Of a DNA stretch of 64,000 bases, positions 1 through 8,152 are shown one piece after another. A model generated the notes under the pieces. That model saw nothing but the letters and a program-made list of their open reading frames with translations, had not been told where the DNA came from and made no database searches. The stretch's first letter is position 1. Every line of letters starts with the position of its first letter. The position numbers and the translations under genes are program-made. Source of the stretch: Dehalococcoidia bacterium (GTDB lineage Bacteria; Chloroflexota; Dehalococcoidia; Lucifugimonadales; Lucifugimonadaceae); assembly GCA_029940375.1 (NCBI GenBank), contig JAPYUX010000002.1, positions 145,880 through 209,879 of the forward strand, given 5' to 3'.

Positions 1-913
1 TGTTATTAATATCAATTTTAATTTGTTTTTTTAATTTATCTAATGATTCATATCTTACTTGATCTCTAATTTTTTTTACTATTGATATTTCAATTGATTT
101 ATCATAGATATTTTCATTGAAATCTATAATATGAACTTCAATTTTATGTTCATAATTATTTTTGAGTGTGGGTCTGTCACCTATAGATAAAGCACCAAAA
201 AAGCTTTTATTTTCAATGTTAACGTAGCAAGCATAGACTCCATCCCCAGGAGCTAAAATTTCCGAGGAGATTTCCAAATTCGCTGTTGGAAATCCTAATT
301 CACTACCAATTCGATCACCTTTAATTACTTTGCCTTTAACTTTGTAGAAATCCCCTAGGTATGTATTAGCCTTCTCAATTTTCCCACTTTTAATCAATGA
401 ATTAATCGATGAAGTAGATATGATTTGTTCATTTAGTTTGTTCATTTTTACAAAAGTTAATCCAAGTTTTAAATTTTCACAAAGTTTAAACAAATCATCC
501 CCAGATAGTTGATCGTAGCCAAGGTTTGTTTTTTCACTAACAATTAAATGAGTCATATTAGCTAACTTTTTTAAAAAATAAAGGAATTCTTTAGCAGATA
601 AATTTTTTATTTCATTGTTAAAATCCAAAGGATAAATGTAATCTATTCCTTGTTGAGATATTTTGTTTATTCTGAAATGCAAATCTGAAAGATACGATTG
701 TTTTTCATTTTTATTAATGAATTCCCTTGGCCTTTTTTTGAAAACTATAGTTAAGGACTTTAAATTATTTTTGTTAGCTATGAAATTTGTTTTTTCTAAT
801 AATAGTTTATGCCCTTTATGAACTCCATCAAATGTTCCTATACATAAAGCAGTTTTGTTTTGATTTATAATTTTTGAAAGATTATTTAACTGATCAACAG
901 TTTTTTTTATCAT
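1..913 (-). CDS. ribF: Bifunctional riboflavin kinase / FAD synthetase, 3' end cut by window
   Basis: The enzyme phosphorylates riboflavin to FMN and adenylates FMN to FAD in the cytoplasm. About 304 codons are visible from an ATG at 913 to the window edge; family members are about 310 residues, so only the last few residues are missing. The N-terminal nucleotidyltransferase motif GTFDGVHKGH is at residues 26-35. The C-terminal flavokinase domain shows FPTANL and PGDGVYA. The gene starts 14 nt after the aroG stop on the same strand, so it is probably the last gene of the ftsH-trpA-aroG run. No strong Shine-Dalgarno is visible before the ATG. Identification is by family motifs read directly from the translation. 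Confidence 0.93.
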   Translation of the reverse strand, partial: MIKKTVDQLNNLSKIINQNKTALCIGTFDGVHKGHKLLLEKTNFIANKNNLKSLTIVFKKRPREFINKNEKQSYLSDLHFRINKISQQGIDYIYPLDFNNEIKNLSAKEFLYFLKKLANMTHLIVSEKTNLGYDQLSGDDLFKLCENLKLGLTFVKMNKLNEQIISTSSINSLIKSGKIEKANTYLGDFYKVKGKVIKGDRIGSELGFPTANLEISSEILAPGDGVYACYVNIENKSFFGALSIGDRPTLKNNYEHKIEVHIIDFNENIYDKSIEISIVKKIRDQVRYESLDKLKKQIKIDINN

Positions 914-927
914 GCTATTACTATAGT

Positions 928-1974
928 TTAGGTGCCTAGTTGTTCATTTGCTTGCAAAATAATTTCTTCTGTTTTTTCCCATCCAACACATTTATCAGTT
1001 ATAGATACACCATATTCTAAACTAGTTATATCTGAATTTAAACTTTGGCTCCCCGGATTTAAATTACTTTCTAACATTATGCCTATAATATTTTTATTAC
1101 CAGATGTTATTTGATTTATAACGTTATCAAAAACAATAGGCTGTCGATTATGATCTTTATTAGAATTCCCATGTGAACAATCGACTACGATATTAGGCTT
1201 AAGATTATTTTTAACTAATAATTGCTGAGCATTTTTTACAGATTCTTCATCATAATTTGCTCCTGAAGCTCCTCCTCGTAAAATTATATGATTTGCCTTA
1301 TTTCCATTAGTTACAACCACTGAAGTTTTTCCTTCATGATCTATACCTAAAAAAGCATGCTGCCCTTCACAGGCAATCATACCATCTATGGCTAATTGAA
1401 CTGAACCACCTGTTCCATTTTTAAAACCTATTGGCATTGATAATCCACTCGCCATTTGTCTGTGGGTTTGACTTTCTGCAGTCCTAGCTCCTATGGCTCC
1501 CCAAGAAACTAGATCTCCAATATATTGAGGAGTAAAAGGATCAAGAAATTCGGTTGCAGTCGGAAGGCCGATATCAGTGATTTCTGACAAAACTTGTCTA
1601 GCCATATTAATTCCTTTAGGAATATTAAATGTGCCATTTAAGTCTGGATCATTAATTAGACCTTTCCAACCTATCGTTGTTCTAGGTTTTTCGAAATAAA
1701 CTCTCATTACGATGAAAATATTTTCTTTTACATTTTCTGAAAGTTTTTTTAATTTTTTTGCATATTCTATTCCAGCTTTTGTATCATGAATTGAACAAGG
1801 CCCAACTAAAAGTAATAGCCTTTCGTCTTCACCTGAAATAATTTTTTGGATACTTATCCTTGAATTTTCTACCAGCTTTGCTTGACTCTCTTTTAGAGGA
1901 ATTTTTGCAAAATATGATTCTGGTGATGGAAGGGTTGTTAGTTCTTTAATATTTAGATTTTGTATTTTGTTCAA
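928..1974 (-). CDS. aroG: 3-deoxy-7-phosphoheptulonate (DAHP) synthase, AroG/AroF/AroH type
   Basis: This is the first enzyme of the shikimate pathway, condensing phosphoenolpyruvate and erythrose 4-phosphate. At 348 aa it has the usual length of the E. coli AroFGH (type I alpha) class. The motifs GPCSIHD (near residue 58), KPRTTIGWKGL, IGARTAESQTHR, GFKNGTGG and DCSHGNS are in the expected order. The start is TTG at 1974, with AAGGAG six nt upstream. The gene is preceded by a ribosome-mediated attenuator with a Phe/Tyr-rich leader peptide (2009-2119), which implies control by charging of tRNA-Phe or tRNA-Tyr. aroH and trpA lie upstream and ribF downstream. Whether the enzyme is also feedback-inhibited by Phe or Tyr cannot be told from the sequence. 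Confidence 0.97.
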   Translation of the reverse strand: MNKIQNLNIKELTTLPSPESYFAKIPLKESQAKLVENSRISIQKIISGEDERLLLLVGPCSIHDTKAGIEYAKKLKKLSENVKENIFIVMRVYFEKPRTTIGWKGLINDPDLNGTFNIPKGINMARQVLSEITDIGLPTATEFLDPFTPQYIGDLVSWGAIGARTAESQTHRQMASGLSMPIGFKNGTGGSVQLAIDGMIACEGQHAFLGIDHEGKTSVVVTNGNKANHIILRGGASGANYDEESVKNAQQLLVKNNLKPNIVVDCSHGNSNKDHNRQPIVFDNVINQITSGNKNIIGIMLESNLNPGSQSLNSDITSLEYGVSITDKCVGWEKTEEIILQANEQLGT

Positions 1975-2008
1975 TTTTTTCTCCTTAAAAATTTAATGTT
2001 AATTAAAT

Positions 2009-2035
2009 AAAAAAAAGACCCTTATCAGAGTCTTT
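2009..2035 (-). terminator. Rho-independent attenuator terminator in the aroG leader
   Basis: On the minus strand AAAGACTC (2035-2028) and GGGTCTTT (2021-2014) form an 8-bp stem, with one T·G pair and a 6-nt loop. A run of U follows to 2009. It lies 35 nt before the aroG TTG start, so termination here would prevent aroG expression. Its 5' arm is also complementary to the end of the leader peptide coding region. Confidence 0.85.
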
Positions 2036-2062
2036 AGAGTTATTTAAATCTACGAATGAATA

Positions 2063-2119
2063 CTACAAAGACTCCAATCTTTCAAAAAAATAATAATATG
2101 TATAAAATTCAGTTTTCAT
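2063..2119 (-). CDS. aroG leader peptide (18 aa, Phe/Tyr-rich)
   Basis: ATG at 2119 to TAG at 2063 encodes MKTEFYTYYYFFERLESL. Seven of residues 5-12 are Phe (3) or Tyr (4), far beyond chance in an 18-codon frame. It sits directly before an antiterminator/terminator pair and the gene for DAHP synthase, the pathway that makes Phe and Tyr. The peptide itself is probably not functional; its translation is the sensor, as for the PheA/PheST leaders of enterobacteria. Upstream of the ATG there is only an A-rich stretch with little Shine-Dalgarno character, which is a weak point. Confidence 0.85.
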   Translation of the reverse strand: MKTEFYTYYYFFERLESL

Positions 2120-2175
2120 CTTTTTTTGCTTATTTAGTTCTAGTGTAACTTAATTTTACAGAAATTTCCTACAAT

Positions 2176-2535
2176 TTATAGATCGGGTCTTAATGAAGTA
2201 GCTCCGTTAAGATATACGTGTTTTATTTGATTTTGATTTTTTATAGTATTCCAATGAATTAAAATTCTAATGCATTTTTGTAATCCGTCAGGGTTATCTA
2301 TTTCATGCATGTTTAATAATGGAACTTCATTCATGGATAATTTTTCTCTTGCGGCTACTGCTGGAAATTCTGCATTTAAATCTTTGGTTGTAGTAAAAAA
2401 TATAGAAGCAATGTCTTGAATTTCGACATTATTCAAAGTTGTCATTTCCCTTAATAAACTGAATGTAGAATCTATGATATTTTCTTTAGTATTATTTGAT
2501 ACAGTAGTTGCTCCTCTGATTCCTCTTACCGACAT
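2176..2535 (-). CDS. aroH: Chorismate mutase, AroH (Bacillus) class
   Basis: The enzyme converts chorismate to prephenate for Phe and Tyr synthesis. The 119-aa length is typical of the monofunctional trimeric AroH class. The catalytic residues of B. subtilis AroH fall at identical positions: Arg7, Arg63, Glu78, Arg90 and Tyr108. The opening SVRGIRGATTV and the ending LRPDL are also characteristic. It starts 25 nt after trpA and is followed by the aroG attenuator, so it lies outside that control. The grouping of trpA, aroH and aroG makes an aromatic amino acid cluster. Confidence 0.96.
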   Translation of the reverse strand: MSVRGIRGATTVSNNTKENIIDSTFSLLREMTTLNNVEIQDIASIFFTTTKDLNAEFPAVAAREKLSMNEVPLLNMHEIDNPDGLQKCIRILIHWNTIKNQNQIKHVYLNGATSLRPDL

Positions 2536-2560
2536 TTTCCCTCTTGCTTACATAACCAAA

Positions 2561-3331
2561 CTAAAATAATTCAGATATAAAATTACTTGCCACTTCAATT
2601 ATCTTATCATTTTTTGTGTCTTTTAATTTATTTATTAATGCTGAACCTACAACTGCAGCGTCGGCAAATTTAATTATATTGGTTATATCACTTTTAGTAG
2701 ATATTCCAAATCCAACCGCCACGGGCACATTGGTATGCTTTTTTACTTGTTCTACGAGATCTTTTACTCTATCAAAAACAATGTTTCTTTCTCCTGTTAC
2801 CCCCAGTACAGATACACAATATATAAAACCTGTTGCTAATTTGGTCGCTTTTTTAATGATTTCTTTAGAAGAATTTATTGAAAGAAGTGGGATAAAATCA
2901 ATTGAATATTGATTAAGTATATTAACTAGAGGTTTTGATTCATTTATAGGTAAGTCTGCAACAATCAAACCATTAACTCCTGACTCCTTTGCTTCTTTGC
3001 AAAATTTATTCATATCATATGCAAGAATATTATTATAATAACCCATTAGAACTATAGGAATTTTTAATCCTTTTTTTCTAGCTTGACGTACAGTTTTAAT
3101 ACATTCGTGAGTATTTACACCATTTTTGATTGCTATGTTACTAGAGTATTGAATGGTTAAGCCTTCAGCTAAAGGATCACTGTTTGGAATTCCTATTTCG
3201 ATTAAGGTAGAGCCAGATTTCTCCAAAGCAAATAATAAATCAATAAAATTTTTTCTTTTTGGGAAACCACAAGTGATAAAAGGAATAATACTGGTTTTTT
3301 TGTTATTTGTTATAGTTTCATTTATAAACAT
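2561..3331 (-). CDS. trpA: Tryptophan synthase alpha chain
   Basis: TrpA cleaves indole-3-glycerol phosphate to indole, which is passed to TrpB. The 256-aa length is normal for this TIM-barrel enzyme. The motif IEIGIPNSDPLAEG (from residue 44) contains the catalytic Glu (E45). The position of the second catalytic acid, Asp60 in Salmonella, is Glu here (E56), a conservative change. The phosphate-binding loops GVTGER and VAVGFGIS are present. No trpB or other trp gene is adjacent, so the partner must be elsewhere. The gene begins 29 nt after the CPBP gene and is followed by aroH in the same run. Confidence 0.95.
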   Translation of the reverse strand: MFINETITNNKKTSIIPFITCGFPKRKNFIDLLFALEKSGSTLIEIGIPNSDPLAEGLTIQYSSNIAIKNGVNTHECIKTVRQARKKGLKIPIVLMGYYNNILAYDMNKFCKEAKESGVNGLIVADLPINESKPLVNILNQYSIDFIPLLSINSSKEIIKKATKLATGFIYCVSVLGVTGERNIVFDRVKDLVEQVKKHTNVPVAVGFGISTKSDITNIIKFADAAVVGSALINKLKDTKNDKIIEVASNFISELF

Positions 3332-3360
3332 TATTCGATCTTAATTTTATTTTGATAATA

Positions 3361-4239
3361 TTATAACGTTTGCATTGTCACTATCAGGGCGAAAAGATTA
3401 TGCAAAGAATGAATTATTGTAGAAGGGATCAAGTTATTTGTTTTAAGTCTTATAAGTGATAGAGAAATTCCTAATATCACTGCTGGAATTATTGCTGATA
3501 ATTCTAAATGTATTATCCCAAAAAAAAATGAATTTAGTATAATTGCATAGAAATTATTCAATCTAATTTTTATAATTTTAAATAAATATCCTCTGAATAT
3601 TATTTCTTCACATATAGGGCCCAATATTACTGCTAAGAAAAATATCAAAAAATAATTATTATTTAAGGCTTCTACAACCATCTTAGAATAATTTGAATCA
3701 TTGAAATTATCGAGTTTTAAAAATTCTATAATTTTTGCCCATAAAAAAATTATTGGCCATGCCAAAAAATAATATGTTAAAGAAATTCCTATTATCTTGG
3801 CAATTTTACTTTTAAAGATGTTTTTTATTTCTAACCAATTTGCAATATTATTATCATATTTAGAAATGATGATTAATATAAAAATAACTACTCCAACGTT
3901 AAACATCATAAATTCAAATAAAATTTGTATACCTTCATTTGAAAAAATATTTTTTATCAAAGAAATTAGAAATATCAGAATGATAAGAAAAAGAACACTT
4001 TTTGTATTTAAATGATTTTTATGAGCAAATGATAAAAAATATTTAATAATGAAAGCTGATAATACACAGAGTAATAAAAACTTTATTAATTCTGAGAAGT
4101 TTGATTCATTTAAGCTTATTATGGTTGATAATTTTATCCCCAAAACATTCAATAAAAAAGTTTGTATTATAAATAAAAGAATTAATAATAAATCCAAAAT
4201 GAAAGAGTCATTTATTTTGAAATATTTTATTATTCCCAA
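3361..4239 (-). CDS. CPBP (CAAX/Rce1-like) family intramembrane metalloprotease
   Basis: This is a 292-aa protein with about eight hydrophobic membrane segments. The C-terminal half has the three motifs of the CPBP/ABI family: EEIIFRG (EExxFR), FFGIIH (FxxxH) and a final histidine in HSLHN. In known relatives these residues bind zinc inside the membrane and cleave prenylated proteins or process peptides. The substrate cannot be told. The start is TTG at 4239, overlapping the end of the MBL gene by 10 nt, so the two are translationally coupled. Confidence 0.85.
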   Translation of the reverse strand: MGIIKYFKINDSFILDLLLILLFIIQTFLLNVLGIKLSTIISLNESNFSELIKFLLLCVLSAFIIKYFLSFAHKNHLNTKSVLFLIILIFLISLIKNIFSNEGIQILFEFMMFNVGVVIFILIIISKYDNNIANWLEIKNIFKSKIAKIIGISLTYYFLAWPIIFLWAKIIEFLKLDNFNDSNYSKMVVEALNNNYFLIFFLAVILGPICEEIIFRGYLFKIIKIRLNNFYAIILNSFFFGIIHLELSAIIPAVILGISLSLIRLKTNNLIPSTIIHSLHNLFALIVTMQTL

Positions 4240-4898
4240 GTAACATCCCCAAAAATGTGACTTTTAAGGTTAAAGTTTTTGAATTCTTTCTTAGACTGAC
4301 TTATATTAGTGAATTTTCCATGACCAGGTAGTATTTTTGTATCTTCTGGTAATTTATAAAGTTTATTTTTGATTGAATTATATATACTTTCAAAATTTAT
4401 AGAGCTGCTTGTTTTACCTGGACCTCCAGGGAATAATGTATCCCCAGTAAATAAAAACTTACTATCATTATCTGGTTCAAATAGAAGGCAGATTGAGCCT
4501 TCAGTATGACCTGGTGTTATTAGGGATTTAACTGTGATGTCACCATTTATTATTGAGTCATCTTTTAGTATTGGCAAAAGGTTTTCATTATTAGTTATAT
4601 ACCTAGAATCTTTTAGCCCTATTGCGATATAAATTTTTCCTATTCTATCAAGTAGTAAATCAAGCCCTTCTATATGATCATAATGCCCATGTGTAATTAT
4701 TACTTTGATTTTTTCTTGATTTAATGATTTGTCTATTTTATTTCTCTGAATTTTTGATAATAAGTCTCTGGGATTTTCAGGTACATCAATTATTGTTGCA
4801 TGTTTGGATTTTTTTGAAGATATTAGATAAGAATTATTTGATAGAAAGCCTGAAACAAAGTATTCGATTTTATAATTTTCATTTTCAAATATGTTCAT
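4230..4898 (-). CDS. MBL-fold metallohydrolase (glyoxalase II-like)
   Basis: This is a 222-aa cytoplasmic metallo-beta-lactamase fold protein. The zinc ligands are visible: HGHYDH (HxHxDH), the His of TPGHTEGS, the Asp of FTGDTLFPGG and the His of LPGHG. The layout matches the short hydroxyacylglutathione hydrolase/YcbL-type subgroup, which hydrolyses thioesters or related compounds; the true substrate is unknown. Its ATG overlaps the ftsH stop codon in an ATGA arrangement, and it overlaps the next gene by 10 nt. Confidence 0.88.
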   Translation of the reverse strand: MNIFENENYKIEYFVSGFLSNNSYLISSKKSKHATIIDVPENPRDLLSKIQRNKIDKSLNQEKIKVIITHGHYDHIEGLDLLLDRIGKIYIAIGLKDSRYITNNENLLPILKDDSIINGDITVKSLITPGHTEGSICLLFEPDNDSKFLFTGDTLFPGGPGKTSSSINFESIYNSIKNKLYKLPEDTKILPGHGKFTNISQSKKEFKNFNLKSHIFGDVTWE

Positions 4899-6817
4899 GA
4901 AGATTGAGGTTCTGGGAATCCTTTTCCTTGTTTGGTTTTGGGGACCTTCTTCTTCTCTGGATTTAATTGGATTGGTTTAGGCTTTTCAATTACTGTTTTA
5001 ACTTCGTTACCTTCCATAATATCTTTAAATTGATCTGCATCCAAAGTTTCATATTTCAAAAGATACTTGGCTACCAACTCAAGTTTATCTCTATTTTTTG
5101 TTAGAACCTTTTTTGCAGTTTCCTGACCAACTTTTAACAAGTTGTCAATTTCATTATCTATTTTTACGGCGGTTTCATTTGAATAATCTTGCTCTTCGTT
5201 ATGCTCTTTGCCTAAAAATATAGTAGTCTGTCTTTTCCCATAGGTTCTGTAAGCGAATCCAGTAGCCATTCCGTAGCGCATAACAACTTCTCTAGCTATT
5301 TTGGTTGCTTGTTCAAAATCATTTGCAGCACCAGTTGTCAATACACCTTCTATAAGAAATTCTGCTTCTCTTCCACCCATAGAAGAAGCTATCATGGCTT
5401 CCAGTTCGGTTTTAGTTACCAAAGATTGATCTTCTTGTTCATATCGAGTAAATCCACCTGCGTGTCCTCTTGATACTATTGTAACTTTTCCTATATTTTT
5501 TCCATCAGGTATAAAATGAGATACTACGGCATGTCCTGCTTCATGAAAAGCAACAAGTTTCTTCTCTTTATCAGTAATCACTTTAGATTTTCTGGCTGGT
5601 CCCATTGATACTCTATCTATGGCTTCAGTAAGGTCTGAAAGAACTATAGTTTTTCCATTTCTTCTTGCAGCAAGTATGGCTGATTCATTAATTAAATTTG
5701 CTAAATCAGCCCCTGAAAATCCTGGAGTTTGTCTAGCAATCGTTCCCATCTCAACCTGTTTTTCTATAGGTTTTCCCTTAGAATGTACTACTAATATATC
5801 TGTTCTTCCTTGAAGATCTGGGTTGTCAATAGTTACTCTTCTATCAAATCTTCCTGGACGTAAAAGAGCAGGGTCTAGAATATCTGGCCTGTTAGTTGCA
5901 GCTATAACAATAACATTAGTGTTAGTATCAAATCCATCCATTTCTACTAAAATTTGATTTAATGTTTGCTCTCTTTCATCATGCCCTCCTCCGAGACCTG
6001 CACCTCTGTGTCGTCCGACAGCATCTATTTCATCAATAAAAATTATGCATGGAGAATGCCTTTTAGCTTGACTGAATAGATCTCTTACTCTTGATGCTCC
6101 AACTCCCACAAACATTTCAACAAATTCTGATCCAGAAATAGAAAAGAAAGGGACGCCTGCTTCTCCAGCAACGGCTCTAGCTAACAATGTTTTCCCTGTG
6201 CCTGGAGGTCCAACCAATAAGACTCCTGAAGGAATTTTTGCTCCAATTGCTGTGAACCTATCTGGAAACTTCAGAAATTCAACTATTTCTTGTAATTCTT
6301 CTTTAGCTTCAGGAACACCTGCAACATCAAAGAAAGTGACGTTGGCCTTACTTCCAACAAACATTTTAGCTCTACTTTTACCAAAGTTCATAGCTTGAGA
6401 ACCTGAACCTTGGGCTTGTCTCATAATAAAAAATAAAAATCCAAACATTAAAATAAACGGTAAGAGACTTAGAATGATTGATAATATTGTTCCTAGACTA
6501 CTCCCAGATTTAACCTCAACTGAATATGCTGAAGAATCTATATTTGAGGCTTGCATGATATCATAAACACTTGTACCAGGTTCCTTGGTTGCTTTGAACG
6601 TCTCATCGTTTTTAGAATATACAAGCTTGTCTCCGTTAACCTGAATTTTTACAGGACTGGCTGTACCTTCAGAACTCTTTGATATCCTTACTAAATGTCC
6701 AAGATCTTTTTCTGTAGATCCTTCAAAGGATCGATTGAGGAACAGATAAAACACAGCAATTAAAACTAAACCCACAATTACGTATGTAACACTGTTTGAA
6801 AATAATTTTTTATTCAT
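4895..6817 (-). CDS. ftsH: ATP-dependent zinc metalloprotease FtsH
   Basis: FtsH is a membrane-anchored hexameric AAA+ protease that degrades unfolded membrane proteins and short-lived regulators. The 640-aa protein has TM segments at about residues 10-27 and 110-132, with an extracytoplasmic domain between. Walker A GPPGTGKT is at 203-210, followed by Walker [10 protein letters not shown], the second region of homology with RPGRFDR, and zinc motif HEAGH. The C-terminal tail is Lys/Pro-rich. Its stop overlaps the start of the MBL gene. It is divergent from infC across a 203-nt gap (6818-7020) that must hold both promoters; I see only AT-rich candidate -10 elements there. Confidence 0.98.
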   Translation of the reverse strand: MNKKLFSNSVTYVIVGLVLIAVFYLFLNRSFEGSTEKDLGHLVRISKSSEGTASPVKIQVNGDKLVYSKNDETFKATKEPGTSVYDIMQASNIDSSAYSVEVKSGSSLGTILSIILSLLPFILMFGFLFFIMRQAQGSGSQAMNFGKSRAKMFVGSKANVTFFDVAGVPEAKEELQEIVEFLKFPDRFTAIGAKIPSGVLLVGPPGTGKTLLARAVAGEAGVPFFSISGSEFVEMFVGVGASRVRDLFSQAKRHSPCIIFIDEIDAVGRHRGAGLGGGHDEREQTLNQILVEMDGFDTNTNVIVIAATNRPDILDPALLRPGRFDRRVTIDNPDLQGRTDILVVHSKGKPIEKQVEMGTIARQTPGFSGADLANLINESAILAARRNGKTIVLSDLTEAIDRVSMGPARKSKVITDKEKKLVAFHEAGHAVVSHFIPDGKNIGKVTIVSRGHAGGFTRYEQEDQSLVTKTELEAMIASSMGGREAEFLIEGVLTTGAANDFEQATKIAREVVMRYGMATGFAYRTYGKRQTTIFLGKEHNEEQDYSNETAVKIDNEIDNLLKVGQETAKKVLTKNRDKLELVAKYLLKYETLDADQFKDIMEGNEVKTVIEKPKPIQLNPEKKKVPKTKQGKGFPEPQSS

Positions 6818-7009
6818 AATAAAATTTTTTATTCAATAAGTAAATAAATGGTCCTAAATAATTTTACTTTATATATTAAAAATCCTATCATATCAAACAT
6901 AAAAATAGTTATTAAAACTAAAATTTTGCCTTCATTAAAAGTTATTTAGAGTTATGATAATATAGAATCTGAAAAAAATAAAAAAAAAATTGTTTATTCA
7001 AAAAGATTT

Positions 7010-7023
7010 AGGAGTAGAAAATA
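7010..7023 (+). promoter_or_regulatory. infC ribosome binding site with AUA initiation codon
   Basis: AGGAG (7010-7014) is followed after six nt by ATA (7021-7023). An in-frame TAG at 7015-7017 rules out any start further upstream. The conserved IF3 N-terminus (KDYRVNERIR) begins two codons after the ATA. Initiation at a near-cognate AUN codon is the known basis of IF3 autoregulation in E. coli, where infC uses AUU. Confidence 0.88.
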
Positions 7024-7572
7024 GCGAAAGATTATAGAGTTAATGAAAGAATCAGAACACCTTCTGTAAGATTGGTTTCTGGTGACGATCAGTCGAACTC
7101 TAGAATATTGAAAATTTCAGAAGCATTAGAAATGGCTACACAAAATGGACTTGATCTAGTAGAAGTATCCCCTAACCAAGATCCGCCTGTATGTAGATTA
7201 CTTGATTATGGAAAATTCAAATACGATATTTCTAAACGTGAGAAGAAAAATAAGAGCAAAACAGTACAAAGTCAGAGAGAAGTTAGATTAAGACCTGGAA
7301 CATCTAAGCATGATATTCTATTGAAGGTAAAAAAAATAAGAGCTCTATTGGATAGCGGATCAAAGGTTAGAATAGCAGTTATGTTAAGAGGTAGAGAACT
7401 TGCCCATCCAGAGGTTGCAATGAAAGTATTGCGAACTGTAGCCGAAGGCGTAAAAGATATCGCCAAATTAGATAAGGCTCCAGCTAATGAAGGTAGAAAT
7501 ATAAGTTTAGTGGTTTCGCCAGGAATGCCACCTGGGACATTGAAAAAAAATGAAAAAGCGACAAATAAATAA
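7021..7572 (+). CDS. infC: Translation initiation factor IF-3 (AUA start)
   Basis: IF3 binds the 30S subunit, prevents premature 50S joining and rejects non-standard start codons. The reading frame from ATA at 7021 gives 183 aa, matching the family. The N-terminal domain reads AKDYRVNERIRTPSVRLV, then LVEVSPNQDPPVCRLLDYGKF, and the C-terminal domain has KEIRLRPG-like EVRLRPGTSKHD. The first ATG-type codon in frame (7072) would delete the conserved N-terminus, so it is not the start. The gene heads the classic infC-rpmI-rplT operon; rpmI follows after 9 nt. Expression is likely autoregulated by IF3 through the AUA codon. Confidence 0.95.
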   Translation: MAKDYRVNERIRTPSVRLVSGDDQSNSRILKISEALEMATQNGLDLVEVSPNQDPPVCRLLDYGKFKYDISKREKKNKSKTVQSQREVRLRPGTSKHDILLKVKKIRALLDSGSKVRIAVMLRGRELAHPEVAMKVLRTVAEGVKDIAKLDKAPANEGRNISLVVSPGMPPGTLKKNEKATNK

Positions 7573-7581
7573 TTTGATATA

Positions 7582-7776
7582 ATGCCAAAAATTAAAACAA
7601 ATAAAGCAGCGAAAAAACGTTTTCATATTACTGGGTCTGGTAAAGTCATGAGAACCAAAGGACCCAAAAGTCATCTTAGAAGAAAAAAATCCAAAAGAGT
7701 TAAAAGGCTTTTTGGAGGTAAGGTTGAATTATCTTCCTCAGTAATATCCGATAAAATAAAGAAACTAATAAAATAA
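7582..7776 (+). CDS. rpmI: 50S ribosomal protein L35
   Basis: This is a 64-aa basic protein of the large subunit. MPKIKTNKAAKKRF at the start and the GSGKVMRTKGPKSHLRRKK region are diagnostic of bL35. It lies between infC and rplT in the usual order, with 9 nt to infC and 24 nt to rplT. Confidence 0.97.
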   Translation: MPKIKTNKAAKKRFHITGSGKVMRTKGPKSHLRRKKSKRVKRLFGGKVELSSSVISDKIKKLIK

Positions 7777-7778
7777 TT

Positions 7779-7800
7779 TTGGGAGCAATTTGGGAGCAAT
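7779..7800 (+). repeat. Tandem duplication of an 11-bp ribosome-binding segment before rplT
   Basis: TTGGGAGCAAT occurs twice without a gap (7779-7789 and 7790-7800), immediately before the rplT ATG. Each copy carries GGGAG. The nearer one is only 4 nt from the ATG and the farther one 15 nt. The duplication is seen directly; its effect on translation is unknown. Confidence 0.9.
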
Positions 7801-8148
7801 ATGTCTAGAGTAAAAGGTGGAAAAACTACAAGAAGACGCCATAAGTCTATATTGAGCCAAGTTAAAGGTCACAGAGGAGCTCGAAGAACTAGAATAAAAG
7901 CAGCTAAAGAATCATTAACCCATGCTTTGAATTATGCAACAAAACATAGACATTTAAAGAAACGTAACATGAGGAGTCTTTCTATTACCAGAATTAATGC
8001 TGCAACTAGGATTCATGGTTTATCCTATTCAAAATTTATAAATCTGTTAAGTATTAACAATATAGAATTAGATCGTAAGTCTATAGCTGAGCTAGCTATT
8101 AGAGAACCCGAAGGTTTTAAGACTTTGGTTGAATCAATAAAAAAATAA
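7801..8148 (+). CDS. rplT: 50S ribosomal protein L20
   Basis: bL20 is an early-assembly protein that binds 23S rRNA; in several bacteria it also represses the infC operon. The 115-aa length and the motifs RVKGGKTTRRRHK, KGHRGARRTRIKAAKES and the C-terminal NRKSIAELA-like DRKSIAELA are typical. It is the third gene of the infC operon. It ends 4 nt before the convergent ctaB gene, and no clear terminator hairpin separates them. Confidence 0.98.
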   Translation: MSRVKGGKTTRRRHKSILSQVKGHRGARRTRIKAAKESLTHALNYATKHRHLKKRNMRSLSITRINAATRIHGLSYSKFINLLSINNIELDRKSIAELAIREPEGFKTLVESIKK

Positions 8149-8152
8149 TTAT

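Larger units (their letters stand above)
2009..2119 (-). promoter_or_regulatory. Phe/Tyr transcription attenuator controlling aroG
   Basis: There are three elements on the minus strand. The first is a leader peptide at 2119-2063. The second is an antiterminator: GAGTCTTT (2074-2067, within leader codons 16-18) pairs perfectly with AAAGACTC (2035-2028). The third is the terminator in which the same AAAGACTC pairs with GGGTCTTT. A ribosome stalled at the Tyr/Phe codons leaves the first arm free, so the antiterminator forms. A ribosome that reaches the UAG covers the first arm and the terminator forms. This follows the known logic of amino-acid attenuators; the pairing is seen directly and the regulation is inferred. 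Confidence 0.85.
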
